Shown piece after piece: positions 43,203-54,700 of a stretch of DNA of 57,539 nucleotides. The notes under the pieces were generated by a model, which saw only the letters and a list, made by a program, of their open reading frames with translations, did no database searches and was not told where the DNA came from. Each line of letters opens with the position of its first letter. Within the stretch, counting starts at the first letter, position 1. Source of the stretch: Limisphaerales bacterium (GTDB lineage Bacteria; Verrucomicrobiota; Verrucomicrobiia; Limisphaerales; UBA1100); assembly GCA_014382585.1 (NCBI GenBank), contig JACNJL010000049.1:1-57539 (forward strand), read 5' to 3'. Position numbers and translations under genes: made by a program.

Positions 43203-44678
43203 ATGAAAAAGATTATTTTAAGTTTACCCCTCGCAATGGCGCTCACTGTGAGTGCGGGGGAGATTCCGGATCGGCCGGAGCAATTGAAGTTTCCCAAGCT
43301 GCAATATGAGCCGCCCAGTGGATCGGATTATCGGGTGCAGCTCAAGAGCGGGCCGGTGGCGTTTGTGGTGCCGAATCGCGAGCTGCCGTTGGTGAGTGTG
43401 TCGATTATGGTGCGCACGGGGCAGTACAACGAGCCCAAAGGTAAAGCGGGTGTGGCGGGAATGGCCGGTTATTTGCTCAGCAAAGGCGGCACCAAAACGC
43501 GTACGGCGGAGGCGTTGGAAGAGCGGTTGGCGTTTTTGGCGGCGGGGCTTTCGAGCAGCGTGGGCGATACTTCCGGCAGCGTGGGCGTGAATACGCTTTC
43601 GAAAGATCTCGACGAGGGCCTGGCAATGTTGCGCGAGGTGCTGACGACGCCGGAGTTTCAGCAGAGCCGTTTTGATCTTTATAAACAACAGCAGTTGCAG
43701 GGGATGAAGCAACGCAATGACGACTCGAAAAATATTGAGCGGCGTGAGCTGTTGCGCTTGGCGTACGGGCCGAAGTTTTTCCGCAATGTGATTCCGACCA
43801 AGGCTTCGGTGGAATCGATTACGGTGGCCGATTTACACGCGTTTCATCAGGCGTGGTTTCATCCGGATAATTTTGTGGTGGCGGTGAGCGGAGATTTTGA
43901 TCGCAAGACGATGGTGGCCAAGTTGGAAAAGTTATTTGCTAACTGGCCCTTCAATGGCAAAGCGGCGGTGCCGGTGCCGACAAACAAAGCATTCGCCAAG
44001 CCGGGGATTTATATCGTGGACAAGGATGTGAATCAGGGGCGCGTGGATATTATGCTGCCGGGCATCCATCGCGATCATCCGGATTTTTATGCGGTACAGG
44101 TGATGAACAGTATCCTCGGCGGCGGCGGGTTTACCAGCCGCATCACCAACCGTGTGCGGTCCGATGAGGGGCTGGCGTACAGCGCGTATTCGTATATGCC
44201 CGGCGGCACGTATTATCCGCTGTTATTTGTGGCGGGCTACCAAAGCAAATCAACCACGGTGAAATACGCGGCGCAGATTGTGCTCGAGGAAATGCGCCGC
44301 ATCACGAATGAGGCGGTGACGGATAAGGAAATGGTAACGGCCAAGAGTAGTTATATTCAAACATTTCCGGAGACATTTGAAACCAAAGGCGCAGTCGCGA
44401 GGACCTTTGCCGATGAAGAATTTACTGGTCGCGGCGCGCGCAATCCGGCGCACTTCAAAGAATTTCGTGCCAAGTTTGCGGCGGTCACCAAAGCCGACGT
44501 GCAGCGGGTGGCGAAAAAATATCTCACGCCGGGCAAGGCGGTGATTCTGATTGTGGGCGACAAGGACGCAATTCTCAAAGGCCATCCGGATCATGCAGTG
44601 AACCTCGACAGCCTCACCACCGGCGGGTTGAAAGACGTGCCGTTGCGCGATCCGTTCACGATGGAGCCGATTAAATAG
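43203..44678 (+). CDS. M16 family protein without zinc motif (non-catalytic partner)
   Basis: 491 residues with signal peptide [20 protein letters not shown]. The fold-defining stretches are seen in [20 protein letters not shown] and in [20 protein letters not shown]. At the place of HxxEH it reads [10 protein letters not shown], so zinc cannot be bound. This is the expected pattern of an M16 two-gene pair, in which the inactive subunit helps to bind substrate. It has a conserved R/Y-type C-terminal region ([20 protein letters not shown]). It follows the catalytic gene by 66 bp, including a short hairpin (GGGACGCGC-TGT-GCGTGTCCC at 43145-43165). Confidence 0.9.
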   Translation: MKKIILSLPLAMALTVSAGEIPDRPEQLKFPKLQYEPPSGSDYRVQLKSGPVAFVVPNRELPLVSVSIMVRTGQYNEPKGKAGVAGMAGYLLSKGGTKTRTAEALEERLAFLAAGLSSSVGDTSGSVGVNTLSKDLDEGLAMLREVLTTPEFQQSRFDLYKQQQLQGMKQRNDDSKNIERRELLRLAYGPKFFRNVIPTKASVESITVADLHAFHQAWFHPDNFVVAVSGDFDRKTMVAKLEKLFANWPFNGKAAVPVPTNKAFAKPGIYIVDKDVNQGRVDIMLPGIHRDHPDFYAVQVMNSILGGGGFTSRITNRVRSDEGLAYSAYSYMPGGTYYPLLFVAGYQSKSTTVKYAAQIVLEEMRRITNEAVTDKEMVTAKSSYIQTFPETFETKGAVARTFADEEFTGRGARNPAHFKEFRAKFAAVTKADVQRVAKKYLTPGKAVILIVGDKDAILKGHPDHAVNLDSLTTGGLKDVPLRDPFTMEPIK

Positions 44679-44754
44679 TCCGCACACGGGCGGTTGGGAA
44701 TACTCGCCGGTTGCGTTTTGGAGCAAATGCGGGCACATTGTGGGGAGACGCCAT

Positions 44755-45921
44755 ATGGAGATGGTTATTAAATGCCCCGCTTGTTCAATGGATTTGACGG
44801 TCGAAGACACGGCCGCCGGATCCCAACTCAAATGCCCCACGTGCAACACCTTGCTGGTGGTGCCCGCCGTGAGCGAAAGCGCGGCGGCGGCGGAATCCCT
44901 GCCGCGCTCGATGGCCGGCGCGAGCGATGAGCAACTGGCCGAGAAGCTCGCCAGCGCGTACCGCAGTATGACCACCGAGGTGGGCAAAGCCATCGTCGGG
45001 CAAAACGCGGTGATCGAGCAAATCATCATCGCCATTTTTGCGCGCAGCCATTGTCTGCTCGAGGGCGTGCCCGGCCTCGCCAAAACGTATATGGTGAAAA
45101 GCCTTTCCGAGGCACTCAGTCTTTCCTTCCGGCGGGTGCAATTTACTCCCGACCTGATGCCGGCGGACATCACCGGCACGGACGTCATCCAGCAGGACGC
45201 CGAAGGCCGCCGCAGCCTCGTGTTCCTGCGCGGCCCGATTTTTGCCCAAATGGTTTTGGCAGATGAAATCAACCGCTCTCCCCCGAAAACCCAAGCTGCG
45301 TTGCTCGAGGCGATGCAGGAACATTCCGTCACCACCGGCGGCACCACGTACACGCTCGATGAACCGTTCTTCGTGCTGGCCACGCAAAATCCGGTTGAAC
45401 AGGAAGGCACGTATCCACTGCCCGAGGCACAGAAGGATCGTTTTATGTTCCACGTGAAAGTGGATTACCCGGACAAGGCCGAGGAAGCGGAAATCATCAA
45501 GCGCACCACTGGCGCGTTTTCCGCAAGTATTTCGCCGGTGATCTCCGGCGCGGAAATTGTGCAGTGCCAACAGATCGTGCGCAAAGTCCCCGTGCCCGAG
45601 CACGTGAACCAATACGTGCTTGATCTTGTTCGGCGTTGTCGGCCCGATGATGCCGAGGCGTTGCCCTTCACGCGCGAGCTCATCAGCTGGGGCCCCGGCC
45701 CGCGGGCGTGTCAGCAATTGATTCTCGGCGGCAAAGTGCGCGCGATCCTGAAGGGACGCTTTCACGTCACGCCCGAGGACATCGCGGCATTGGCGCATCC
45801 GGTGTTGCGTCATCGCATTGTGCCCACGTTCAGCGCCGAGGCGGAGGGCATCACGGTGAATCATATCATCGACAAGATCCTCCAAGCCGTGCCGCAAATG
45901 CCGGCCGCGGCGGCCTTGTGA
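44755..45921 (+). CDS. MoxR-type AAA+ ATPase with N-terminal zinc ribbon
   Basis: About 388 residues from ATG 44755, preceded by GGGGAG at 7-bp spacing. A GTG at 44740 would add five residues. Residues 1-35 contain a two-CxxC zinc ribbon ([25 protein letters not shown]), unusual at this position. The MoxR AAA core follows: [13 protein letters not shown], Walker A-like [10 protein letters not shown], Walker [21 protein letters not shown], sensor [22 protein letters not shown]. The lid domain is C-terminal. MoxR ATPases act as chaperones or activators for the VWA proteins encoded beside them, as here. Confidence 0.93.
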   Translation: MEMVIKCPACSMDLTVEDTAAGSQLKCPTCNTLLVVPAVSESAAAAESLPRSMAGASDEQLAEKLASAYRSMTTEVGKAIVGQNAVIEQIIIAIFARSHCLLEGVPGLAKTYMVKSLSEALSLSFRRVQFTPDLMPADITGTDVIQQDAEGRRSLVFLRGPIFAQMVLADEINRSPPKTQAALLEAMQEHSVTTGGTTYTLDEPFFVLATQNPVEQEGTYPLPEAQKDRFMFHVKVDYPDKAEEAEIIKRTTGAFSASISPVISGAEIVQCQQIVRKVPVPEHVNQYVLDLVRRCRPDDAEALPFTRELISWGPGPRACQQLILGGKVRAILKGRFHVTPEDIAALAHPVLRHRIVPTFSAEAEGITVNHIIDKILQAVPQMPAAAAL

Positions 45922-45936
45922 GGCGAATTTCATTAA

Positions 45937-46836
45937 ATGTCGCAAGTCGCTCAACTCCTGCAGCCCGATGAGCTGCAGAGCATCGCAAACTTGAACCTGT
46001 TTGCGCGGCAAGCGGTGGAAGGCGCCATTTCCGGCGCGCATCGTTCGCCGCACAAAGGGTATAGCATCGAGTTTGCGCAGCATCGCGAATACGTGCAGGG
46101 CGACGACACTCGGCGCGTGGACTGGAAGGTGTTCGGCAAAACCGACCGTTATTATATTCGCGAATACGAGGAGGAAACCAGCCTGCGCGCCACGTTGTTA
46201 ATGGATTGCAGTGGCAGTATGGACTACGCGCGCGAGGGTGGCATCAGCAAATGCCAGTACGCGATGAAGCTCGCCGCGTGCATCGCGCAAATCATCATTC
46301 GCCAAAGCGACAGCGTGGGGATGGTGACCTTCGATGATCAAATCCGTAAATTCATTCCGTCGCGTTCCAGCACAAGTCACTTGCGGTTACTTTATCAGAC
46401 GATGATCGAATCGCGTCCCGGCGGCGAAACAGATTTGGCAACTATTTTCCAAAAACTGATGCCGCGGCTGCAACGGCGCGGGATGATTTTTATTTTTACC
46501 GATGGCTTTTCCGATCAACGCGCACTGCTGCAATCGCTCGCACATTTTCGCCAGGCCTCGCACGAGGTGGTGCTCTTTCACATTTTGGATCCGGACGAAA
46601 TGGAATTCCCCTTCAGCGCGTGGACCAAGTTTGAAAACCTGGAAATGTTCGGCCAATTTCGCACACTCGATCCCGCCAGCTTTCGTGTGGCGTATCTCGA
46701 AAACCTTCAGCAATTCCGTGACGCGCTCAAGACCGGTTGCCAACGCCACCGCATCGACCTCGTGCCGATGAACACCGCCGAACCCATCACCGACGCCCTC
46801 GCCCGTTGCCTGCGGCAGCGCCAACTTACCGTATGA
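45937..46836 (+). CDS. DUF58 protein with VWA-like fold
   Basis: 299 residues. The N-terminal signature is SPHKGYSIEFAQHREYVQGD followed by DTRRVDWKVFGKTDRYYIREYEE, typical of DUF58. A MIDAS-like metal site is seen in MDCSGSMDY. DUF58 proteins are partners of MoxR ATPases in envelope stress or cofactor-insertion systems of the Bat type. It follows the MoxR gene by 15 bp, and its TGA overlaps the start of the next gene (ATGA at 46833-46836). Confidence 0.93.
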   Translation: MSQVAQLLQPDELQSIANLNLFARQAVEGAISGAHRSPHKGYSIEFAQHREYVQGDDTRRVDWKVFGKTDRYYIREYEEETSLRATLLMDCSGSMDYAREGGISKCQYAMKLAACIAQIIIRQSDSVGMVTFDDQIRKFIPSRSSTSHLRLLYQTMIESRPGGETDLATIFQKLMPRLQRRGMIFIFTDGFSDQRALLQSLAHFRQASHEVVLFHILDPDEMEFPFSAWTKFENLEMFGQFRTLDPASFRVAYLENLQQFRDALKTGCQRHRIDLVPMNTAEPITDALARCLRQRQLTV

Positions 46837-49004
46837 ATTTCCTAAACATACTTTTGGTGGGCGGCGTGGCGGCGGGCGCCCTCCCCATCATCGTCCACCT
46901 CATTAGCCGCAGTAAACCGCGCGAAGTGCGTTGGGGCGCGATGCATCTCATTGAGTTGACGTTGCAAAAACAACAGCGCCGCCTCCGCATTGAGAATTGG
47001 CTGTTGCTGTTGTTGCGTATTTGCATACCGGTCTTCCTCGCATTGTGTATGGCGCGGCCGGTGCTCACCGGCGCGGCGGCGTTGTGGAGCGATGCAAAAA
47101 CTTCATTGGTTGTGGTGCTCGATAATTCGTACTCACAGGATTTCCGCGTCACCGGAGGTACTAATTTTGAAAACGCCCGCCAACAAGCCGCCGATTTGGT
47201 GGTCGGCCTCCAACGCGGTTCGGATGTGTCTGTGGTGCTGATGAGCGGCACCAATTCGCCTTTGTACGATTCCAGTGTTTTTAATACCAAACGCGTGTCG
47301 GAAGATTTGAAAATGCTTGAGGCCGGCTACGGTAAGGCGGAGGTGCCTTCCGCGCTGGACGTCGCCTCTGCGTTGTCCCGCAATATGAGCCACGCGCAGC
47401 GGGAAATAATCGTCATCAGCGATTTCCAACGCATCAGTTGGTTGCCCGAAGAAGCTAATCTCCGCCAACGCGCCGCCGAGCGATTGGGCGCGACGGAGAT
47501 TGCGCCGCGGCTCACCCTTTTTCATACCGGCGCGGAAGGGCGCGAGAATGTGTGCGTGGAAACCGTGAGTTTTTCCCCACGCGTGTTGGGGATGAATCAA
47601 ACGCTACAAGTCCGCGCCACGCTGCGCAATTACGGCAATCAGGGGCACGACTCGTTGAAGGTGGTGTGCCGCGTGGATGGCAAGGTGGCACACACCACGC
47701 AGATCCCGCTGGAAGCCGGCCAGAAACGGCAGGTTCTGTTTACGCATCAATTTGATTCCGCCGGTTCGCACGTGGTGGAGGTCAGCGCCGATGCCGATAG
47801 TTTGAAAGCGGACAACACCTTTCGCGTGAGCATCCCGGTTTGGGAACGGGTGCCGGTGCTGGTGGTGGATGGCGATCCCAGTGCCGAGCCGTTGGAAAGC
47901 GAAACCGATTTCTTGCAGATCGCGCTGCAGCCTTATCGCGAAGCCGGTGCGCCCGCAAAGCCCGGTGAAAAAAAACTGGCCGACCTGCTCGAAGTGCGCG
48001 TCATTCGCACCGTCGGCTTGAGTGCCGCGGCCATTGGCGATGCGCGGGTGATGGTGCTCGCCAACGTCGCGCGGCTCACGCCCAAGCAATTGGTTGAGGT
48101 GCAAAACTTCGTGCGCGATGGCGGCGGGGTGCTGATTTTTCCCGGCGATCAAATTGACGTGAAATGGTACAATGAAACCCTGCACGCCGCCGGATTGTTG
48201 CCCGCGCCGCTCACGGAATTGGCCGATCTCAGCCGCGAGCCGGAACCGTTCACCCGCATCCGCGCGCAGCGTTTTGAGCACGCGCCGCTCAATCTGTTCA
48301 ATGATCCCCGCAACGGCACGCCCGCCGACGCGGAAATCACGAAGTGGTATCGTACGCTCGCCCAGCCGGATAACCCGTTGGTGCGGATGCACGCGATGCT
48401 CGAAAGCGGCGACCCATTTTTGTTGGAAAAACGCTTCAACGAAGGTCGCGTATTTTTCTGCGCCACCTCATGCGACGAGGCGTGGAATAATTTGCCGGGC
48501 CGGCCGTTTTACGTTCCCTTCGCGCAGCGGCTTTGCACGTACCTCGCGTCCTCACTTTTCCCGCCGCGCAATCTTGGCGTGGGCAGTTCGGCGGTGGCGT
48601 TTTTTCCGCCGGAAGAAATTGGCCAAACCGTCACAATGCGCGACACGCAGAGCAAAATTACCGAGCTCACCATCGAATCGCGCGGCAACAAAGGTGTGGC
48701 GGAATTTTCCGGCACGGGCCGTCCGGGGTTATACACGATGACGGGGCCGGACAAAAAACCGATCCACTTTGTGGTGAACACCAGCCGCGTGGAAAGCAAC
48801 CTGCAACAGCTCGAAGCGGACGAACGCCAACAAGTGGCCGATGAATTGAAGGCCGATCTCGTCAGCAGCGTGGAAGATTACCGGGCGCTGGATCACACCC
48901 GGCGCTTCGGTCAGGAAATTTGGAAACCACTGTTCATTCTCGTTTTGATTTTGTTGTTTGGCGAACTGCTGCTTCAACGCCGAATGGCTCGCCAGCGTAA
49001 TTGA
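46833..49004 (+). CDS. BatA-type membrane protein with VWA-like domain
   Basis: About 723 residues from ATG 46833. The longer frame from 46737 overlaps the DUF58 gene. It opens with the BatA N-terminal membrane unit (FLNILLVGGVAAGALPIIVH, SRSKPREVRWGAMHLIELTL) and a second helix (WLLLLLRICIPVFLALCMA). A VWA-like domain begins VVLDNSYSQDF. The central part has a CARDB-like beta domain (LRNYGNQGHDSLKVVCRVDG) and a GATase-like region. A C-terminal helix (IWKPLFILVLILLFGELLL) anchors it. The large central part is therefore probably periplasmic. It is coupled to DUF58 and lies 1 bp before the next gene. Confidence 0.88.
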   Translation: MNFLNILLVGGVAAGALPIIVHLISRSKPREVRWGAMHLIELTLQKQQRRLRIENWLLLLLRICIPVFLALCMARPVLTGAAALWSDAKTSLVVVLDNSYSQDFRVTGGTNFENARQQAADLVVGLQRGSDVSVVLMSGTNSPLYDSSVFNTKRVSEDLKMLEAGYGKAEVPSALDVASALSRNMSHAQREIIVISDFQRISWLPEEANLRQRAAERLGATEIAPRLTLFHTGAEGRENVCVETVSFSPRVLGMNQTLQVRATLRNYGNQGHDSLKVVCRVDGKVAHTTQIPLEAGQKRQVLFTHQFDSAGSHVVEVSADADSLKADNTFRVSIPVWERVPVLVVDGDPSAEPLESETDFLQIALQPYREAGAPAKPGEKKLADLLEVRVIRTVGLSAAAIGDARVMVLANVARLTPKQLVEVQNFVRDGGGVLIFPGDQIDVKWYNETLHAAGLLPAPLTELADLSREPEPFTRIRAQRFEHAPLNLFNDPRNGTPADAEITKWYRTLAQPDNPLVRMHAMLESGDPFLLEKRFNEGRVFFCATSCDEAWNNLPGRPFYVPFAQRLCTYLASSLFPPRNLGVGSSAVAFFPPEEIGQTVTMRDTQSKITELTIESRGNKGVAEFSGTGRPGLYTMTGPDKKPIHFVVNTSRVESNLQQLEADERQQVADELKADLVSSVEDYRALDHTRRFGQEIWKPLFILVLILLFGELLLQRRMARQRN

Positions 49005-49005
49005 G

Positions 49006-51789
49006 ATGACTCCCGCCGATTCCATAATTGCCGAGCTCCATTTCTCCGGGGAATGGACGTTGTGGCTGGCGTTGCCGGTCGCCATCGCGGCGGCCGGTGC
49101 GGCGTGGGGGTTGTACGCGAGCGAATTGGCGCGGCGCGGCAAAACGGGCCTGTGGTTTCTGCCGCTGTTGCGCGGGTTGGCAGTAATGTTCGTGGTGCTA
49201 ATGCTCACCGGGCCGGTCATCCAAACCCATCGGGAGATTGGCACGCGCGCGCGGCTGCTGATGTACGTGGACAGCTCGGCCTCAATGAAAGCCACCGACG
49301 AGCAAATGGATTTACATCGCAAGCTTCGCATCATGCGGCGCTTGGGCTGGATCAAAGGCGACGCGGCGGACCACCACGCGGCGGCCGCGTTGGAGCGTTT
49401 GGCGAATTTGCGGCGGTTGCTCACCGCGGTGGAGGGCGACACGGAACGCGATGTGCCCGGGCGCGTGCGGATGGCGCAGGAGGTGGGCGGACAGGTGATG
49501 GATCATCTCAACGAACTCAAGCTCCCCGGTTGGGACGTCGCGCAGGCGAAGCAGTTCCGCGATGAAATCAACGATCCATTGCAGTCGGCCAATCCGGATC
49601 AGATGAATGATTCGGCGAAACAACAGTTGCTCAGTTTGCGGCCGGAAGTGGTGCGCTGGGAAGGCGTGCTGGCGGCGTTGATGCCCAAGCAGGATGATGT
49701 TGCGCTGACGAAGCTGGATGCCGAAACGCGCAAGGCGCTGGAGCGATTCAACCGCACGCCGCGCTGGACACGGCTGGAAACGCAACTGCTCGGCGGCGCG
49801 GAAAGTTTGGTGGACCAGCTGGAGACGAAACATCACGTGGAACTTTACGCGCTGAAGGCAAAACGCTTTTTGAATCTGTGGCAAAGCGGTATCGCGGGTG
49901 AAGGCGATAGCGAATTACTCGCCGCACCGCGCACACTGGAAGTGGTGGCCACGAATTTGATCACAGATTTATCCACCGCGCCGATGCACCACATCGCCGC
50001 CAGCACCGAGGGCGGCGCGGAAGGGGAGAAATTGATTGTGGTGATGTTCACCGACGGCCAACACAACGATGGCGAATCGCCGGTGGAAATGGCACGGCTG
50101 TTCAAAGAGCGCGGGGTATCCATTCACGTGGTGGGCTTGGGCACGGCCGAGCCTGCGCGCGATTTGGCAGTGCTCAAAGCCGAAGGCCCCGGCGATATTT
50201 ATCCGGACGCGCGGGTGACCGGCAAAGTGATTTTGCACGACGGAATGCCGTCGGGCAAACCATTTACCGTGCGCATCGAACACGAGGGACAGGTCGTGTG
50301 GGAGCGCGATTATGTGACTGCCCGCAAGCGGCGCGTGTTGCCGTTTGATTTTCCGGTGAAAGATATTGTGGCCGCCGCGCAGGCCGCGCAAAACCGCAAC
50401 CTGCGTCATACGAATTTGCCGCTCACGTTTCAAGTGGTGGTGCCACCTATCGAAGGCGAAATGAAAGACGACAACAACGCCGGCACGCTGCGCGTGAATG
50501 TGGTGACGCAGGAACCGCGCGTGTTGTATGTGGACGGACGGCCGCGCTGGGAGCAGCGGTATTTGAAAAACCTGCTCGAGCGCGATGAGCGATGGAAAGT
50601 GAATATTCTGTTGCCCAAATGGGAACGAAATCGGATGACCCTTGGGTTGCGTGGTAATGCGAAGGGCCAGTTCCCGTCCACCCGCGAATTGTTGTTTCAA
50701 TATCAACTGATTATCATCGGCGATGTCCCGTCGGATTTGTTCACCGCGCGAGAACAGCAATGGATTAAAGACGCGGTGCAGTTCAACGGCGGAGGTTTGA
50801 TTTTTATGGATGGCCGGCAGGAACGCCTTTCGCATTTGGCGGCGGGTACGTTGGAGCCGTTGTTTCCCGTCAAGTTTGCCGGCCCGCGTTTCGTCAGCAA
50901 CATGGAGATGACGTGGCGCTTTCGTGGTGCGGGCGGTTCGCAGGCGCCGCATCAACTTTCCGGCGACACGGCGGGCAACCTCCGCATTTGGAGCGAACTG
51001 CCCGGCCCGCGCTGGATTGCCGTAACCGAAAAACTCCCCGGCTCCGAGGTGTTGCTCGAAGTGATGACCGGCCAGCAACAGGCCGTGCCCGCGCTGGTCT
51101 TCCGCCGGTATGGCGCGGGCCGCGTATTGTATTCCGCCTTCGAGGAATCGTGGCGCTGGCGTTATAATGTCGGTGATTTATACCACCAAAGATTTTGGAA
51201 CCAAATCGCCAAGTGGATTATGGAGCCGCCTTTTGCAGTGCAGGACGCCCACATCGCGCTGGATTCCGGCAACACCACGTATGACCTGGGCGACACCGCC
51301 GAAATCCGCGTCCGCATTCAAGACCCCGTCATCGCCACCAAGCCCGGTCTCAAACCGCAGGCATTGCTCTTCCGCAACGGTAAGCTTTTCGGCACGCTGC
51401 CGCTTAAGGCCGATCCGCAATCCTTCACCTTCCGCGCGGAATCCGCGCCACTGGAGCCGGGCGATTACGAAGTGCGCGTGCGCGTGCCGGGCATTCCGGA
51501 CGATGCCATTCTCGCCCACACCGCCTTCACCGTCGCCGCCAATCCCTTTGGCGAACTCGGCTTGCTCCATTGCGACGAGCTGTTGCTGCGCCAAATGGCC
51601 GGCGATTCCGGAGGCGCCTATTATCGCGAGGAAGACATGCAACGCCTCGTCGAAGCGCTCAGCCCCTACAGCGACGGCCGCACCCTCACCACCGAACTGC
51701 CCCTCTGGCAAAGCTACTGGTGGTTTGTGCCGATTATTTTACTGCTCACGACGGAGTGGATTATTCGTCGGCGTTTGGGATTAGTTTAA
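49006..51789 (+). CDS. Large VWA/GATase-like membrane protein
   Basis: About 927 residues from ATG 49006, one base after the preceding stop. The frame from 48958 was rejected. Two N-terminal membrane helices (LWLALPVAIAAAGAAWGLYA; GLAVMFVVLMLTGPVI) are followed by a MIDAS motif DSSASMKATD. An insertion of about 180 helical residues (LHRKLRIMRR to EGDSELL) interrupts the VWA fold, which resumes with VVMFTDGQHNDGESPVEMAR. A class I GATase-like domain (VLYVDGRPRWEQRYLKNLL, LIFMDGRQER) and beta domains follow. A last helix (WWFVPIILLLTTEWIIRRRL) anchors the C-terminus. It is probably a periplasmic sensor or scaffold of the MoxR operon. Confidence 0.85.
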   Translation: MTPADSIIAELHFSGEWTLWLALPVAIAAAGAAWGLYASELARRGKTGLWFLPLLRGLAVMFVVLMLTGPVIQTHREIGTRARLLMYVDSSASMKATDEQMDLHRKLRIMRRLGWIKGDAADHHAAAALERLANLRRLLTAVEGDTERDVPGRVRMAQEVGGQVMDHLNELKLPGWDVAQAKQFRDEINDPLQSANPDQMNDSAKQQLLSLRPEVVRWEGVLAALMPKQDDVALTKLDAETRKALERFNRTPRWTRLETQLLGGAESLVDQLETKHHVELYALKAKRFLNLWQSGIAGEGDSELLAAPRTLEVVATNLITDLSTAPMHHIAASTEGGAEGEKLIVVMFTDGQHNDGESPVEMARLFKERGVSIHVVGLGTAEPARDLAVLKAEGPGDIYPDARVTGKVILHDGMPSGKPFTVRIEHEGQVVWERDYVTARKRRVLPFDFPVKDIVAAAQAAQNRNLRHTNLPLTFQVVVPPIEGEMKDDNNAGTLRVNVVTQEPRVLYVDGRPRWEQRYLKNLLERDERWKVNILLPKWERNRMTLGLRGNAKGQFPSTRELLFQYQLIIIGDVPSDLFTAREQQWIKDAVQFNGGGLIFMDGRQERLSHLAAGTLEPLFPVKFAGPRFVSNMEMTWRFRGAGGSQAPHQLSGDTAGNLRIWSELPGPRWIAVTEKLPGSEVLLEVMTGQQQAVPALVFRRYGAGRVLYSAFEESWRWRYNVGDLYHQRFWNQIAKWIMEPPFAVQDAHIALDSGNTTYDLGDTAEIRVRIQDPVIATKPGLKPQALLFRNGKLFGTLPLKADPQSFTFRAESAPLEPGDYEVRVRVPGIPDDAILAHTAFTVAANPFGELGLLHCDELLLRQMAGDSGGAYYREEDMQRLVEALSPYSDGRTLTTELPLWQSYWWFVPIILLLTTEWIIRRRLGLV

Positions 51790-51790
51790 A

Positions 51791-54700
51791 ATGTCACAAC
51801 CCATTAACCCCATCATCCACGGTCAGTTGCTCGCGTTTCGCGGGCGGTTTCGTTGGCTGCAATTTTTGCGCGGAGCGAGCGCGGGGTTGATTGTATTTCT
51901 CGGTGGACTGCTGTTGCTGGCGGGCGCGGATTGGTTTTTTGTGATGGAAGATCGCACGCGCTGGATGCTCAGCGGCGGCGTGTATTTTGTGGCGCTCATC
52001 GTGGGGTGGTTTGCCTGCGTGCGGCCACTGTTGCGGGTGCTCAATGAACGCACACTCGCGGCGATGATCGAGGAGGAAGCGCCCGAGCTGCGCAAGGAAT
52101 TGCTCTCCGCCGTGGAACTCGCGGGCGACGATGAAGGGATGGACTCGCCAGTGTTCCGCAAAAAATTACAGGAAAGGGTGGCGGACCGAATCCAACGCGT
52201 GCAAATGGACAGCCTGTTACCGGCCAAACGCGTGCAACGTTGGGTCATCGGCGCGGCGGCCATCTTTGTGGCCGTGGCCGGCTTGGCATCCACCGGATCA
52301 GGGCGGCAATTGCTGCTGCGCGCGTTGGCGCCCACGGCAAATCTCGAGCGAGTGTCGCGCAATCGCATCGCGTTGCTCGAGCCCAATTCATTTGAATCCA
52401 CCGCGCCGGAAGGCGACAACGTGCCCATCCGCGTGCAAATCACCGGGCCGAATCTGGAAGCCGCGCCGCGCCTCATCACTGAGCTGTCCGATGGCGCAAG
52501 GCAGGAGGTGCCGATGGATGCAGCTGCGGAAGATGAATTCACCTCGACCATCGCGATGGCGGCGGATTCCATTCGTTATCAAGTGCACGCGGGCGATGCG
52601 GTTTCACGTTGGTACACCTTGCGTTCGCGCCGCCGGCCGCACGTCACCAGTTTCACAAAAATTTATCATTTCCCAAAATATTCCGGCCGCGCCTCCGCCA
52701 CCTTCCGCGAGGAAGCGGGGGACCTCACCGCGCTCACCGGAACCGAAGTGGAACTCACCGTCCACCTCGATCAACCCGTGGCCGAAGCCGTCCTCCATAT
52801 TCAAACCACCACCAGCACCAACACGTTTACCCTCACCAACAGCGTCTCGCCGCGTGAATGGAGTCGTCGTATCACACTCACCGACAACGGCGCGTACACG
52901 GTGCACGTGAAAACTACCGAGCGTTTGGAAAATAAACACCGCGCCCAATACGCTATCACCGCCCAGCCCGATCTCGTGCCGCAAGTGCGCCTCACCGCTC
53001 CGGCCAAAGACGTGACCGCGCGACCAGAAGATATTTTGCAAATCACCGGCGAAGCCGAAGACGACGTCGGCCTGCGCGAACTGCATCAACTCGTCCGCGT
53101 GAACACCGGCGCGTGGACCACCAACGCCATTCCCATCCCGCAAATGCCCGCCACCAATCAGGCAGTAAAACTCGATTGGGATTTGCTGAAACTAAACGCC
53201 AAGCCCGGCGATACCGTACTCACCAAACTCGTCGCCATCGACCACGCCGGCAACCGCGCCGAAACCCGTGCCGTGACGCTCACTCTCGATTCCGCCCTCT
53301 TCGAAGCCGTTCGTGTGGCGGCGCTAAATGACCAACGCAGTTGGGTGTCCGTGGTTAATGCCGCCGCCGATGCGGTGGCGAAGTTCACCAAAATTTTCCC
53401 CAACGACGTGGACGCGATGCTCCTCCCCGGCAGCGATGTGGAACGCCGCGACAAAGCCACCCAAGCCATCACCGCCCTCGCTGCCGCGCAGAGTACTTGG
53501 GGGTTGGCGGGACGCCGTTTCCCCACCGCGCTGCGCAAAGTACATGCCGGACGCGAGGCGGCGGGGCTCACTTTGCTTGGCCGGGTGGCGGGGCGTCTGG
53601 AACTCGATTGGCTCCCGCGCGCCAAGCTACAGCTTGAGCCTTCGCAAACCGCAATTGTTGTGGATCCCAAAGTGAAAGCCCATAGCGCGGGCCTTGCCGG
53701 TTTGTTGGAGAATATTGACGATGCCAACACCCGATTGCGCGGCGCGGCAAATGCATGGCTCGCTGCTGACGAAGCCGCCGTTGCGCTGGATTTGCTCGAT
53801 TATGTTTCGCGTGCTGCCGTCGCGATGCATCGGCTTGCAGAAAACGAAAACGATCCCAAAGCGTGGGAACGCCTCGCGCGCCGCCAAGCCAGTGTCACCA
53901 AGGAAATTGAAGTGGCCGAAGCCGTGCTCGGTGAATTAGCCAAACGCCTTACCGGCGAGGCGGACAAAGTCATCGCGTTGCAAACCCAATTGAAAACCGC
54001 GCGGGAAAGTCTGGGGGAACAATTAAAAGCCCCGCCCTCCGCCGCGCTGCTTCCCGCCGGCCGCACCCTCGGGCAGGCGGTGATTGTGGCGGCGAAGATC
54101 CTTCGTCCCATTTCTGAAAAATTAGGCAAACAAGCTGCTGTCGCGCGGGCGCAGTTAGAAAAATCAGACCACGGCGCCGCCGGCGCCATTCGCCAAGTTC
54201 GCGCCGCAGTGTTGAAACGCCAACAAACCACCGACGAATTGGAAATGGCCCGGCAAGCCGGCAAATCGCCCCTTCAACCTGCCGCCAACAATGCCTTCGC
54301 GCAGGCGCGGCTGGAGCACGAATGGAACGCTGCGCAATCGCGTTTGCGCCGCCGCGCGCAACTCGAAGAAGCCCGCCGCGAATCGGTCCCCGCATTTGTC
54401 AGCGACACCTCTCGGGCCGCTGCCGCGTTGGGAGCAGTGCGCGCGGGGCTCGACGCCGGTCGGGCTGCCGATGCTGTGGCCAAACAACTCAACACCCTCG
54501 CCGATGCGATGCACACATTGGAGACCGCTCACCAACTCGCCCTCATCGAGGCCGCCATCAAGGCGCTCTCTCATCGCGAGCGTTGGGAGACGAAGTCCAC
54601 GGATGTCAATTCACTGCGTCCGCGCGATTGGCAATGGCTGCGCCAACAACTCAGCGCCACGCCACAGCAACTCCGCGATGCCGGTTTGGAAGGCGCCGCT

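Noticed and set aside
44785-46083. Minus-strand frame of 432 codons under the MoxR gene
   Set aside because: Shadow of a strongly conserved MoxR/DUF58 coding region.
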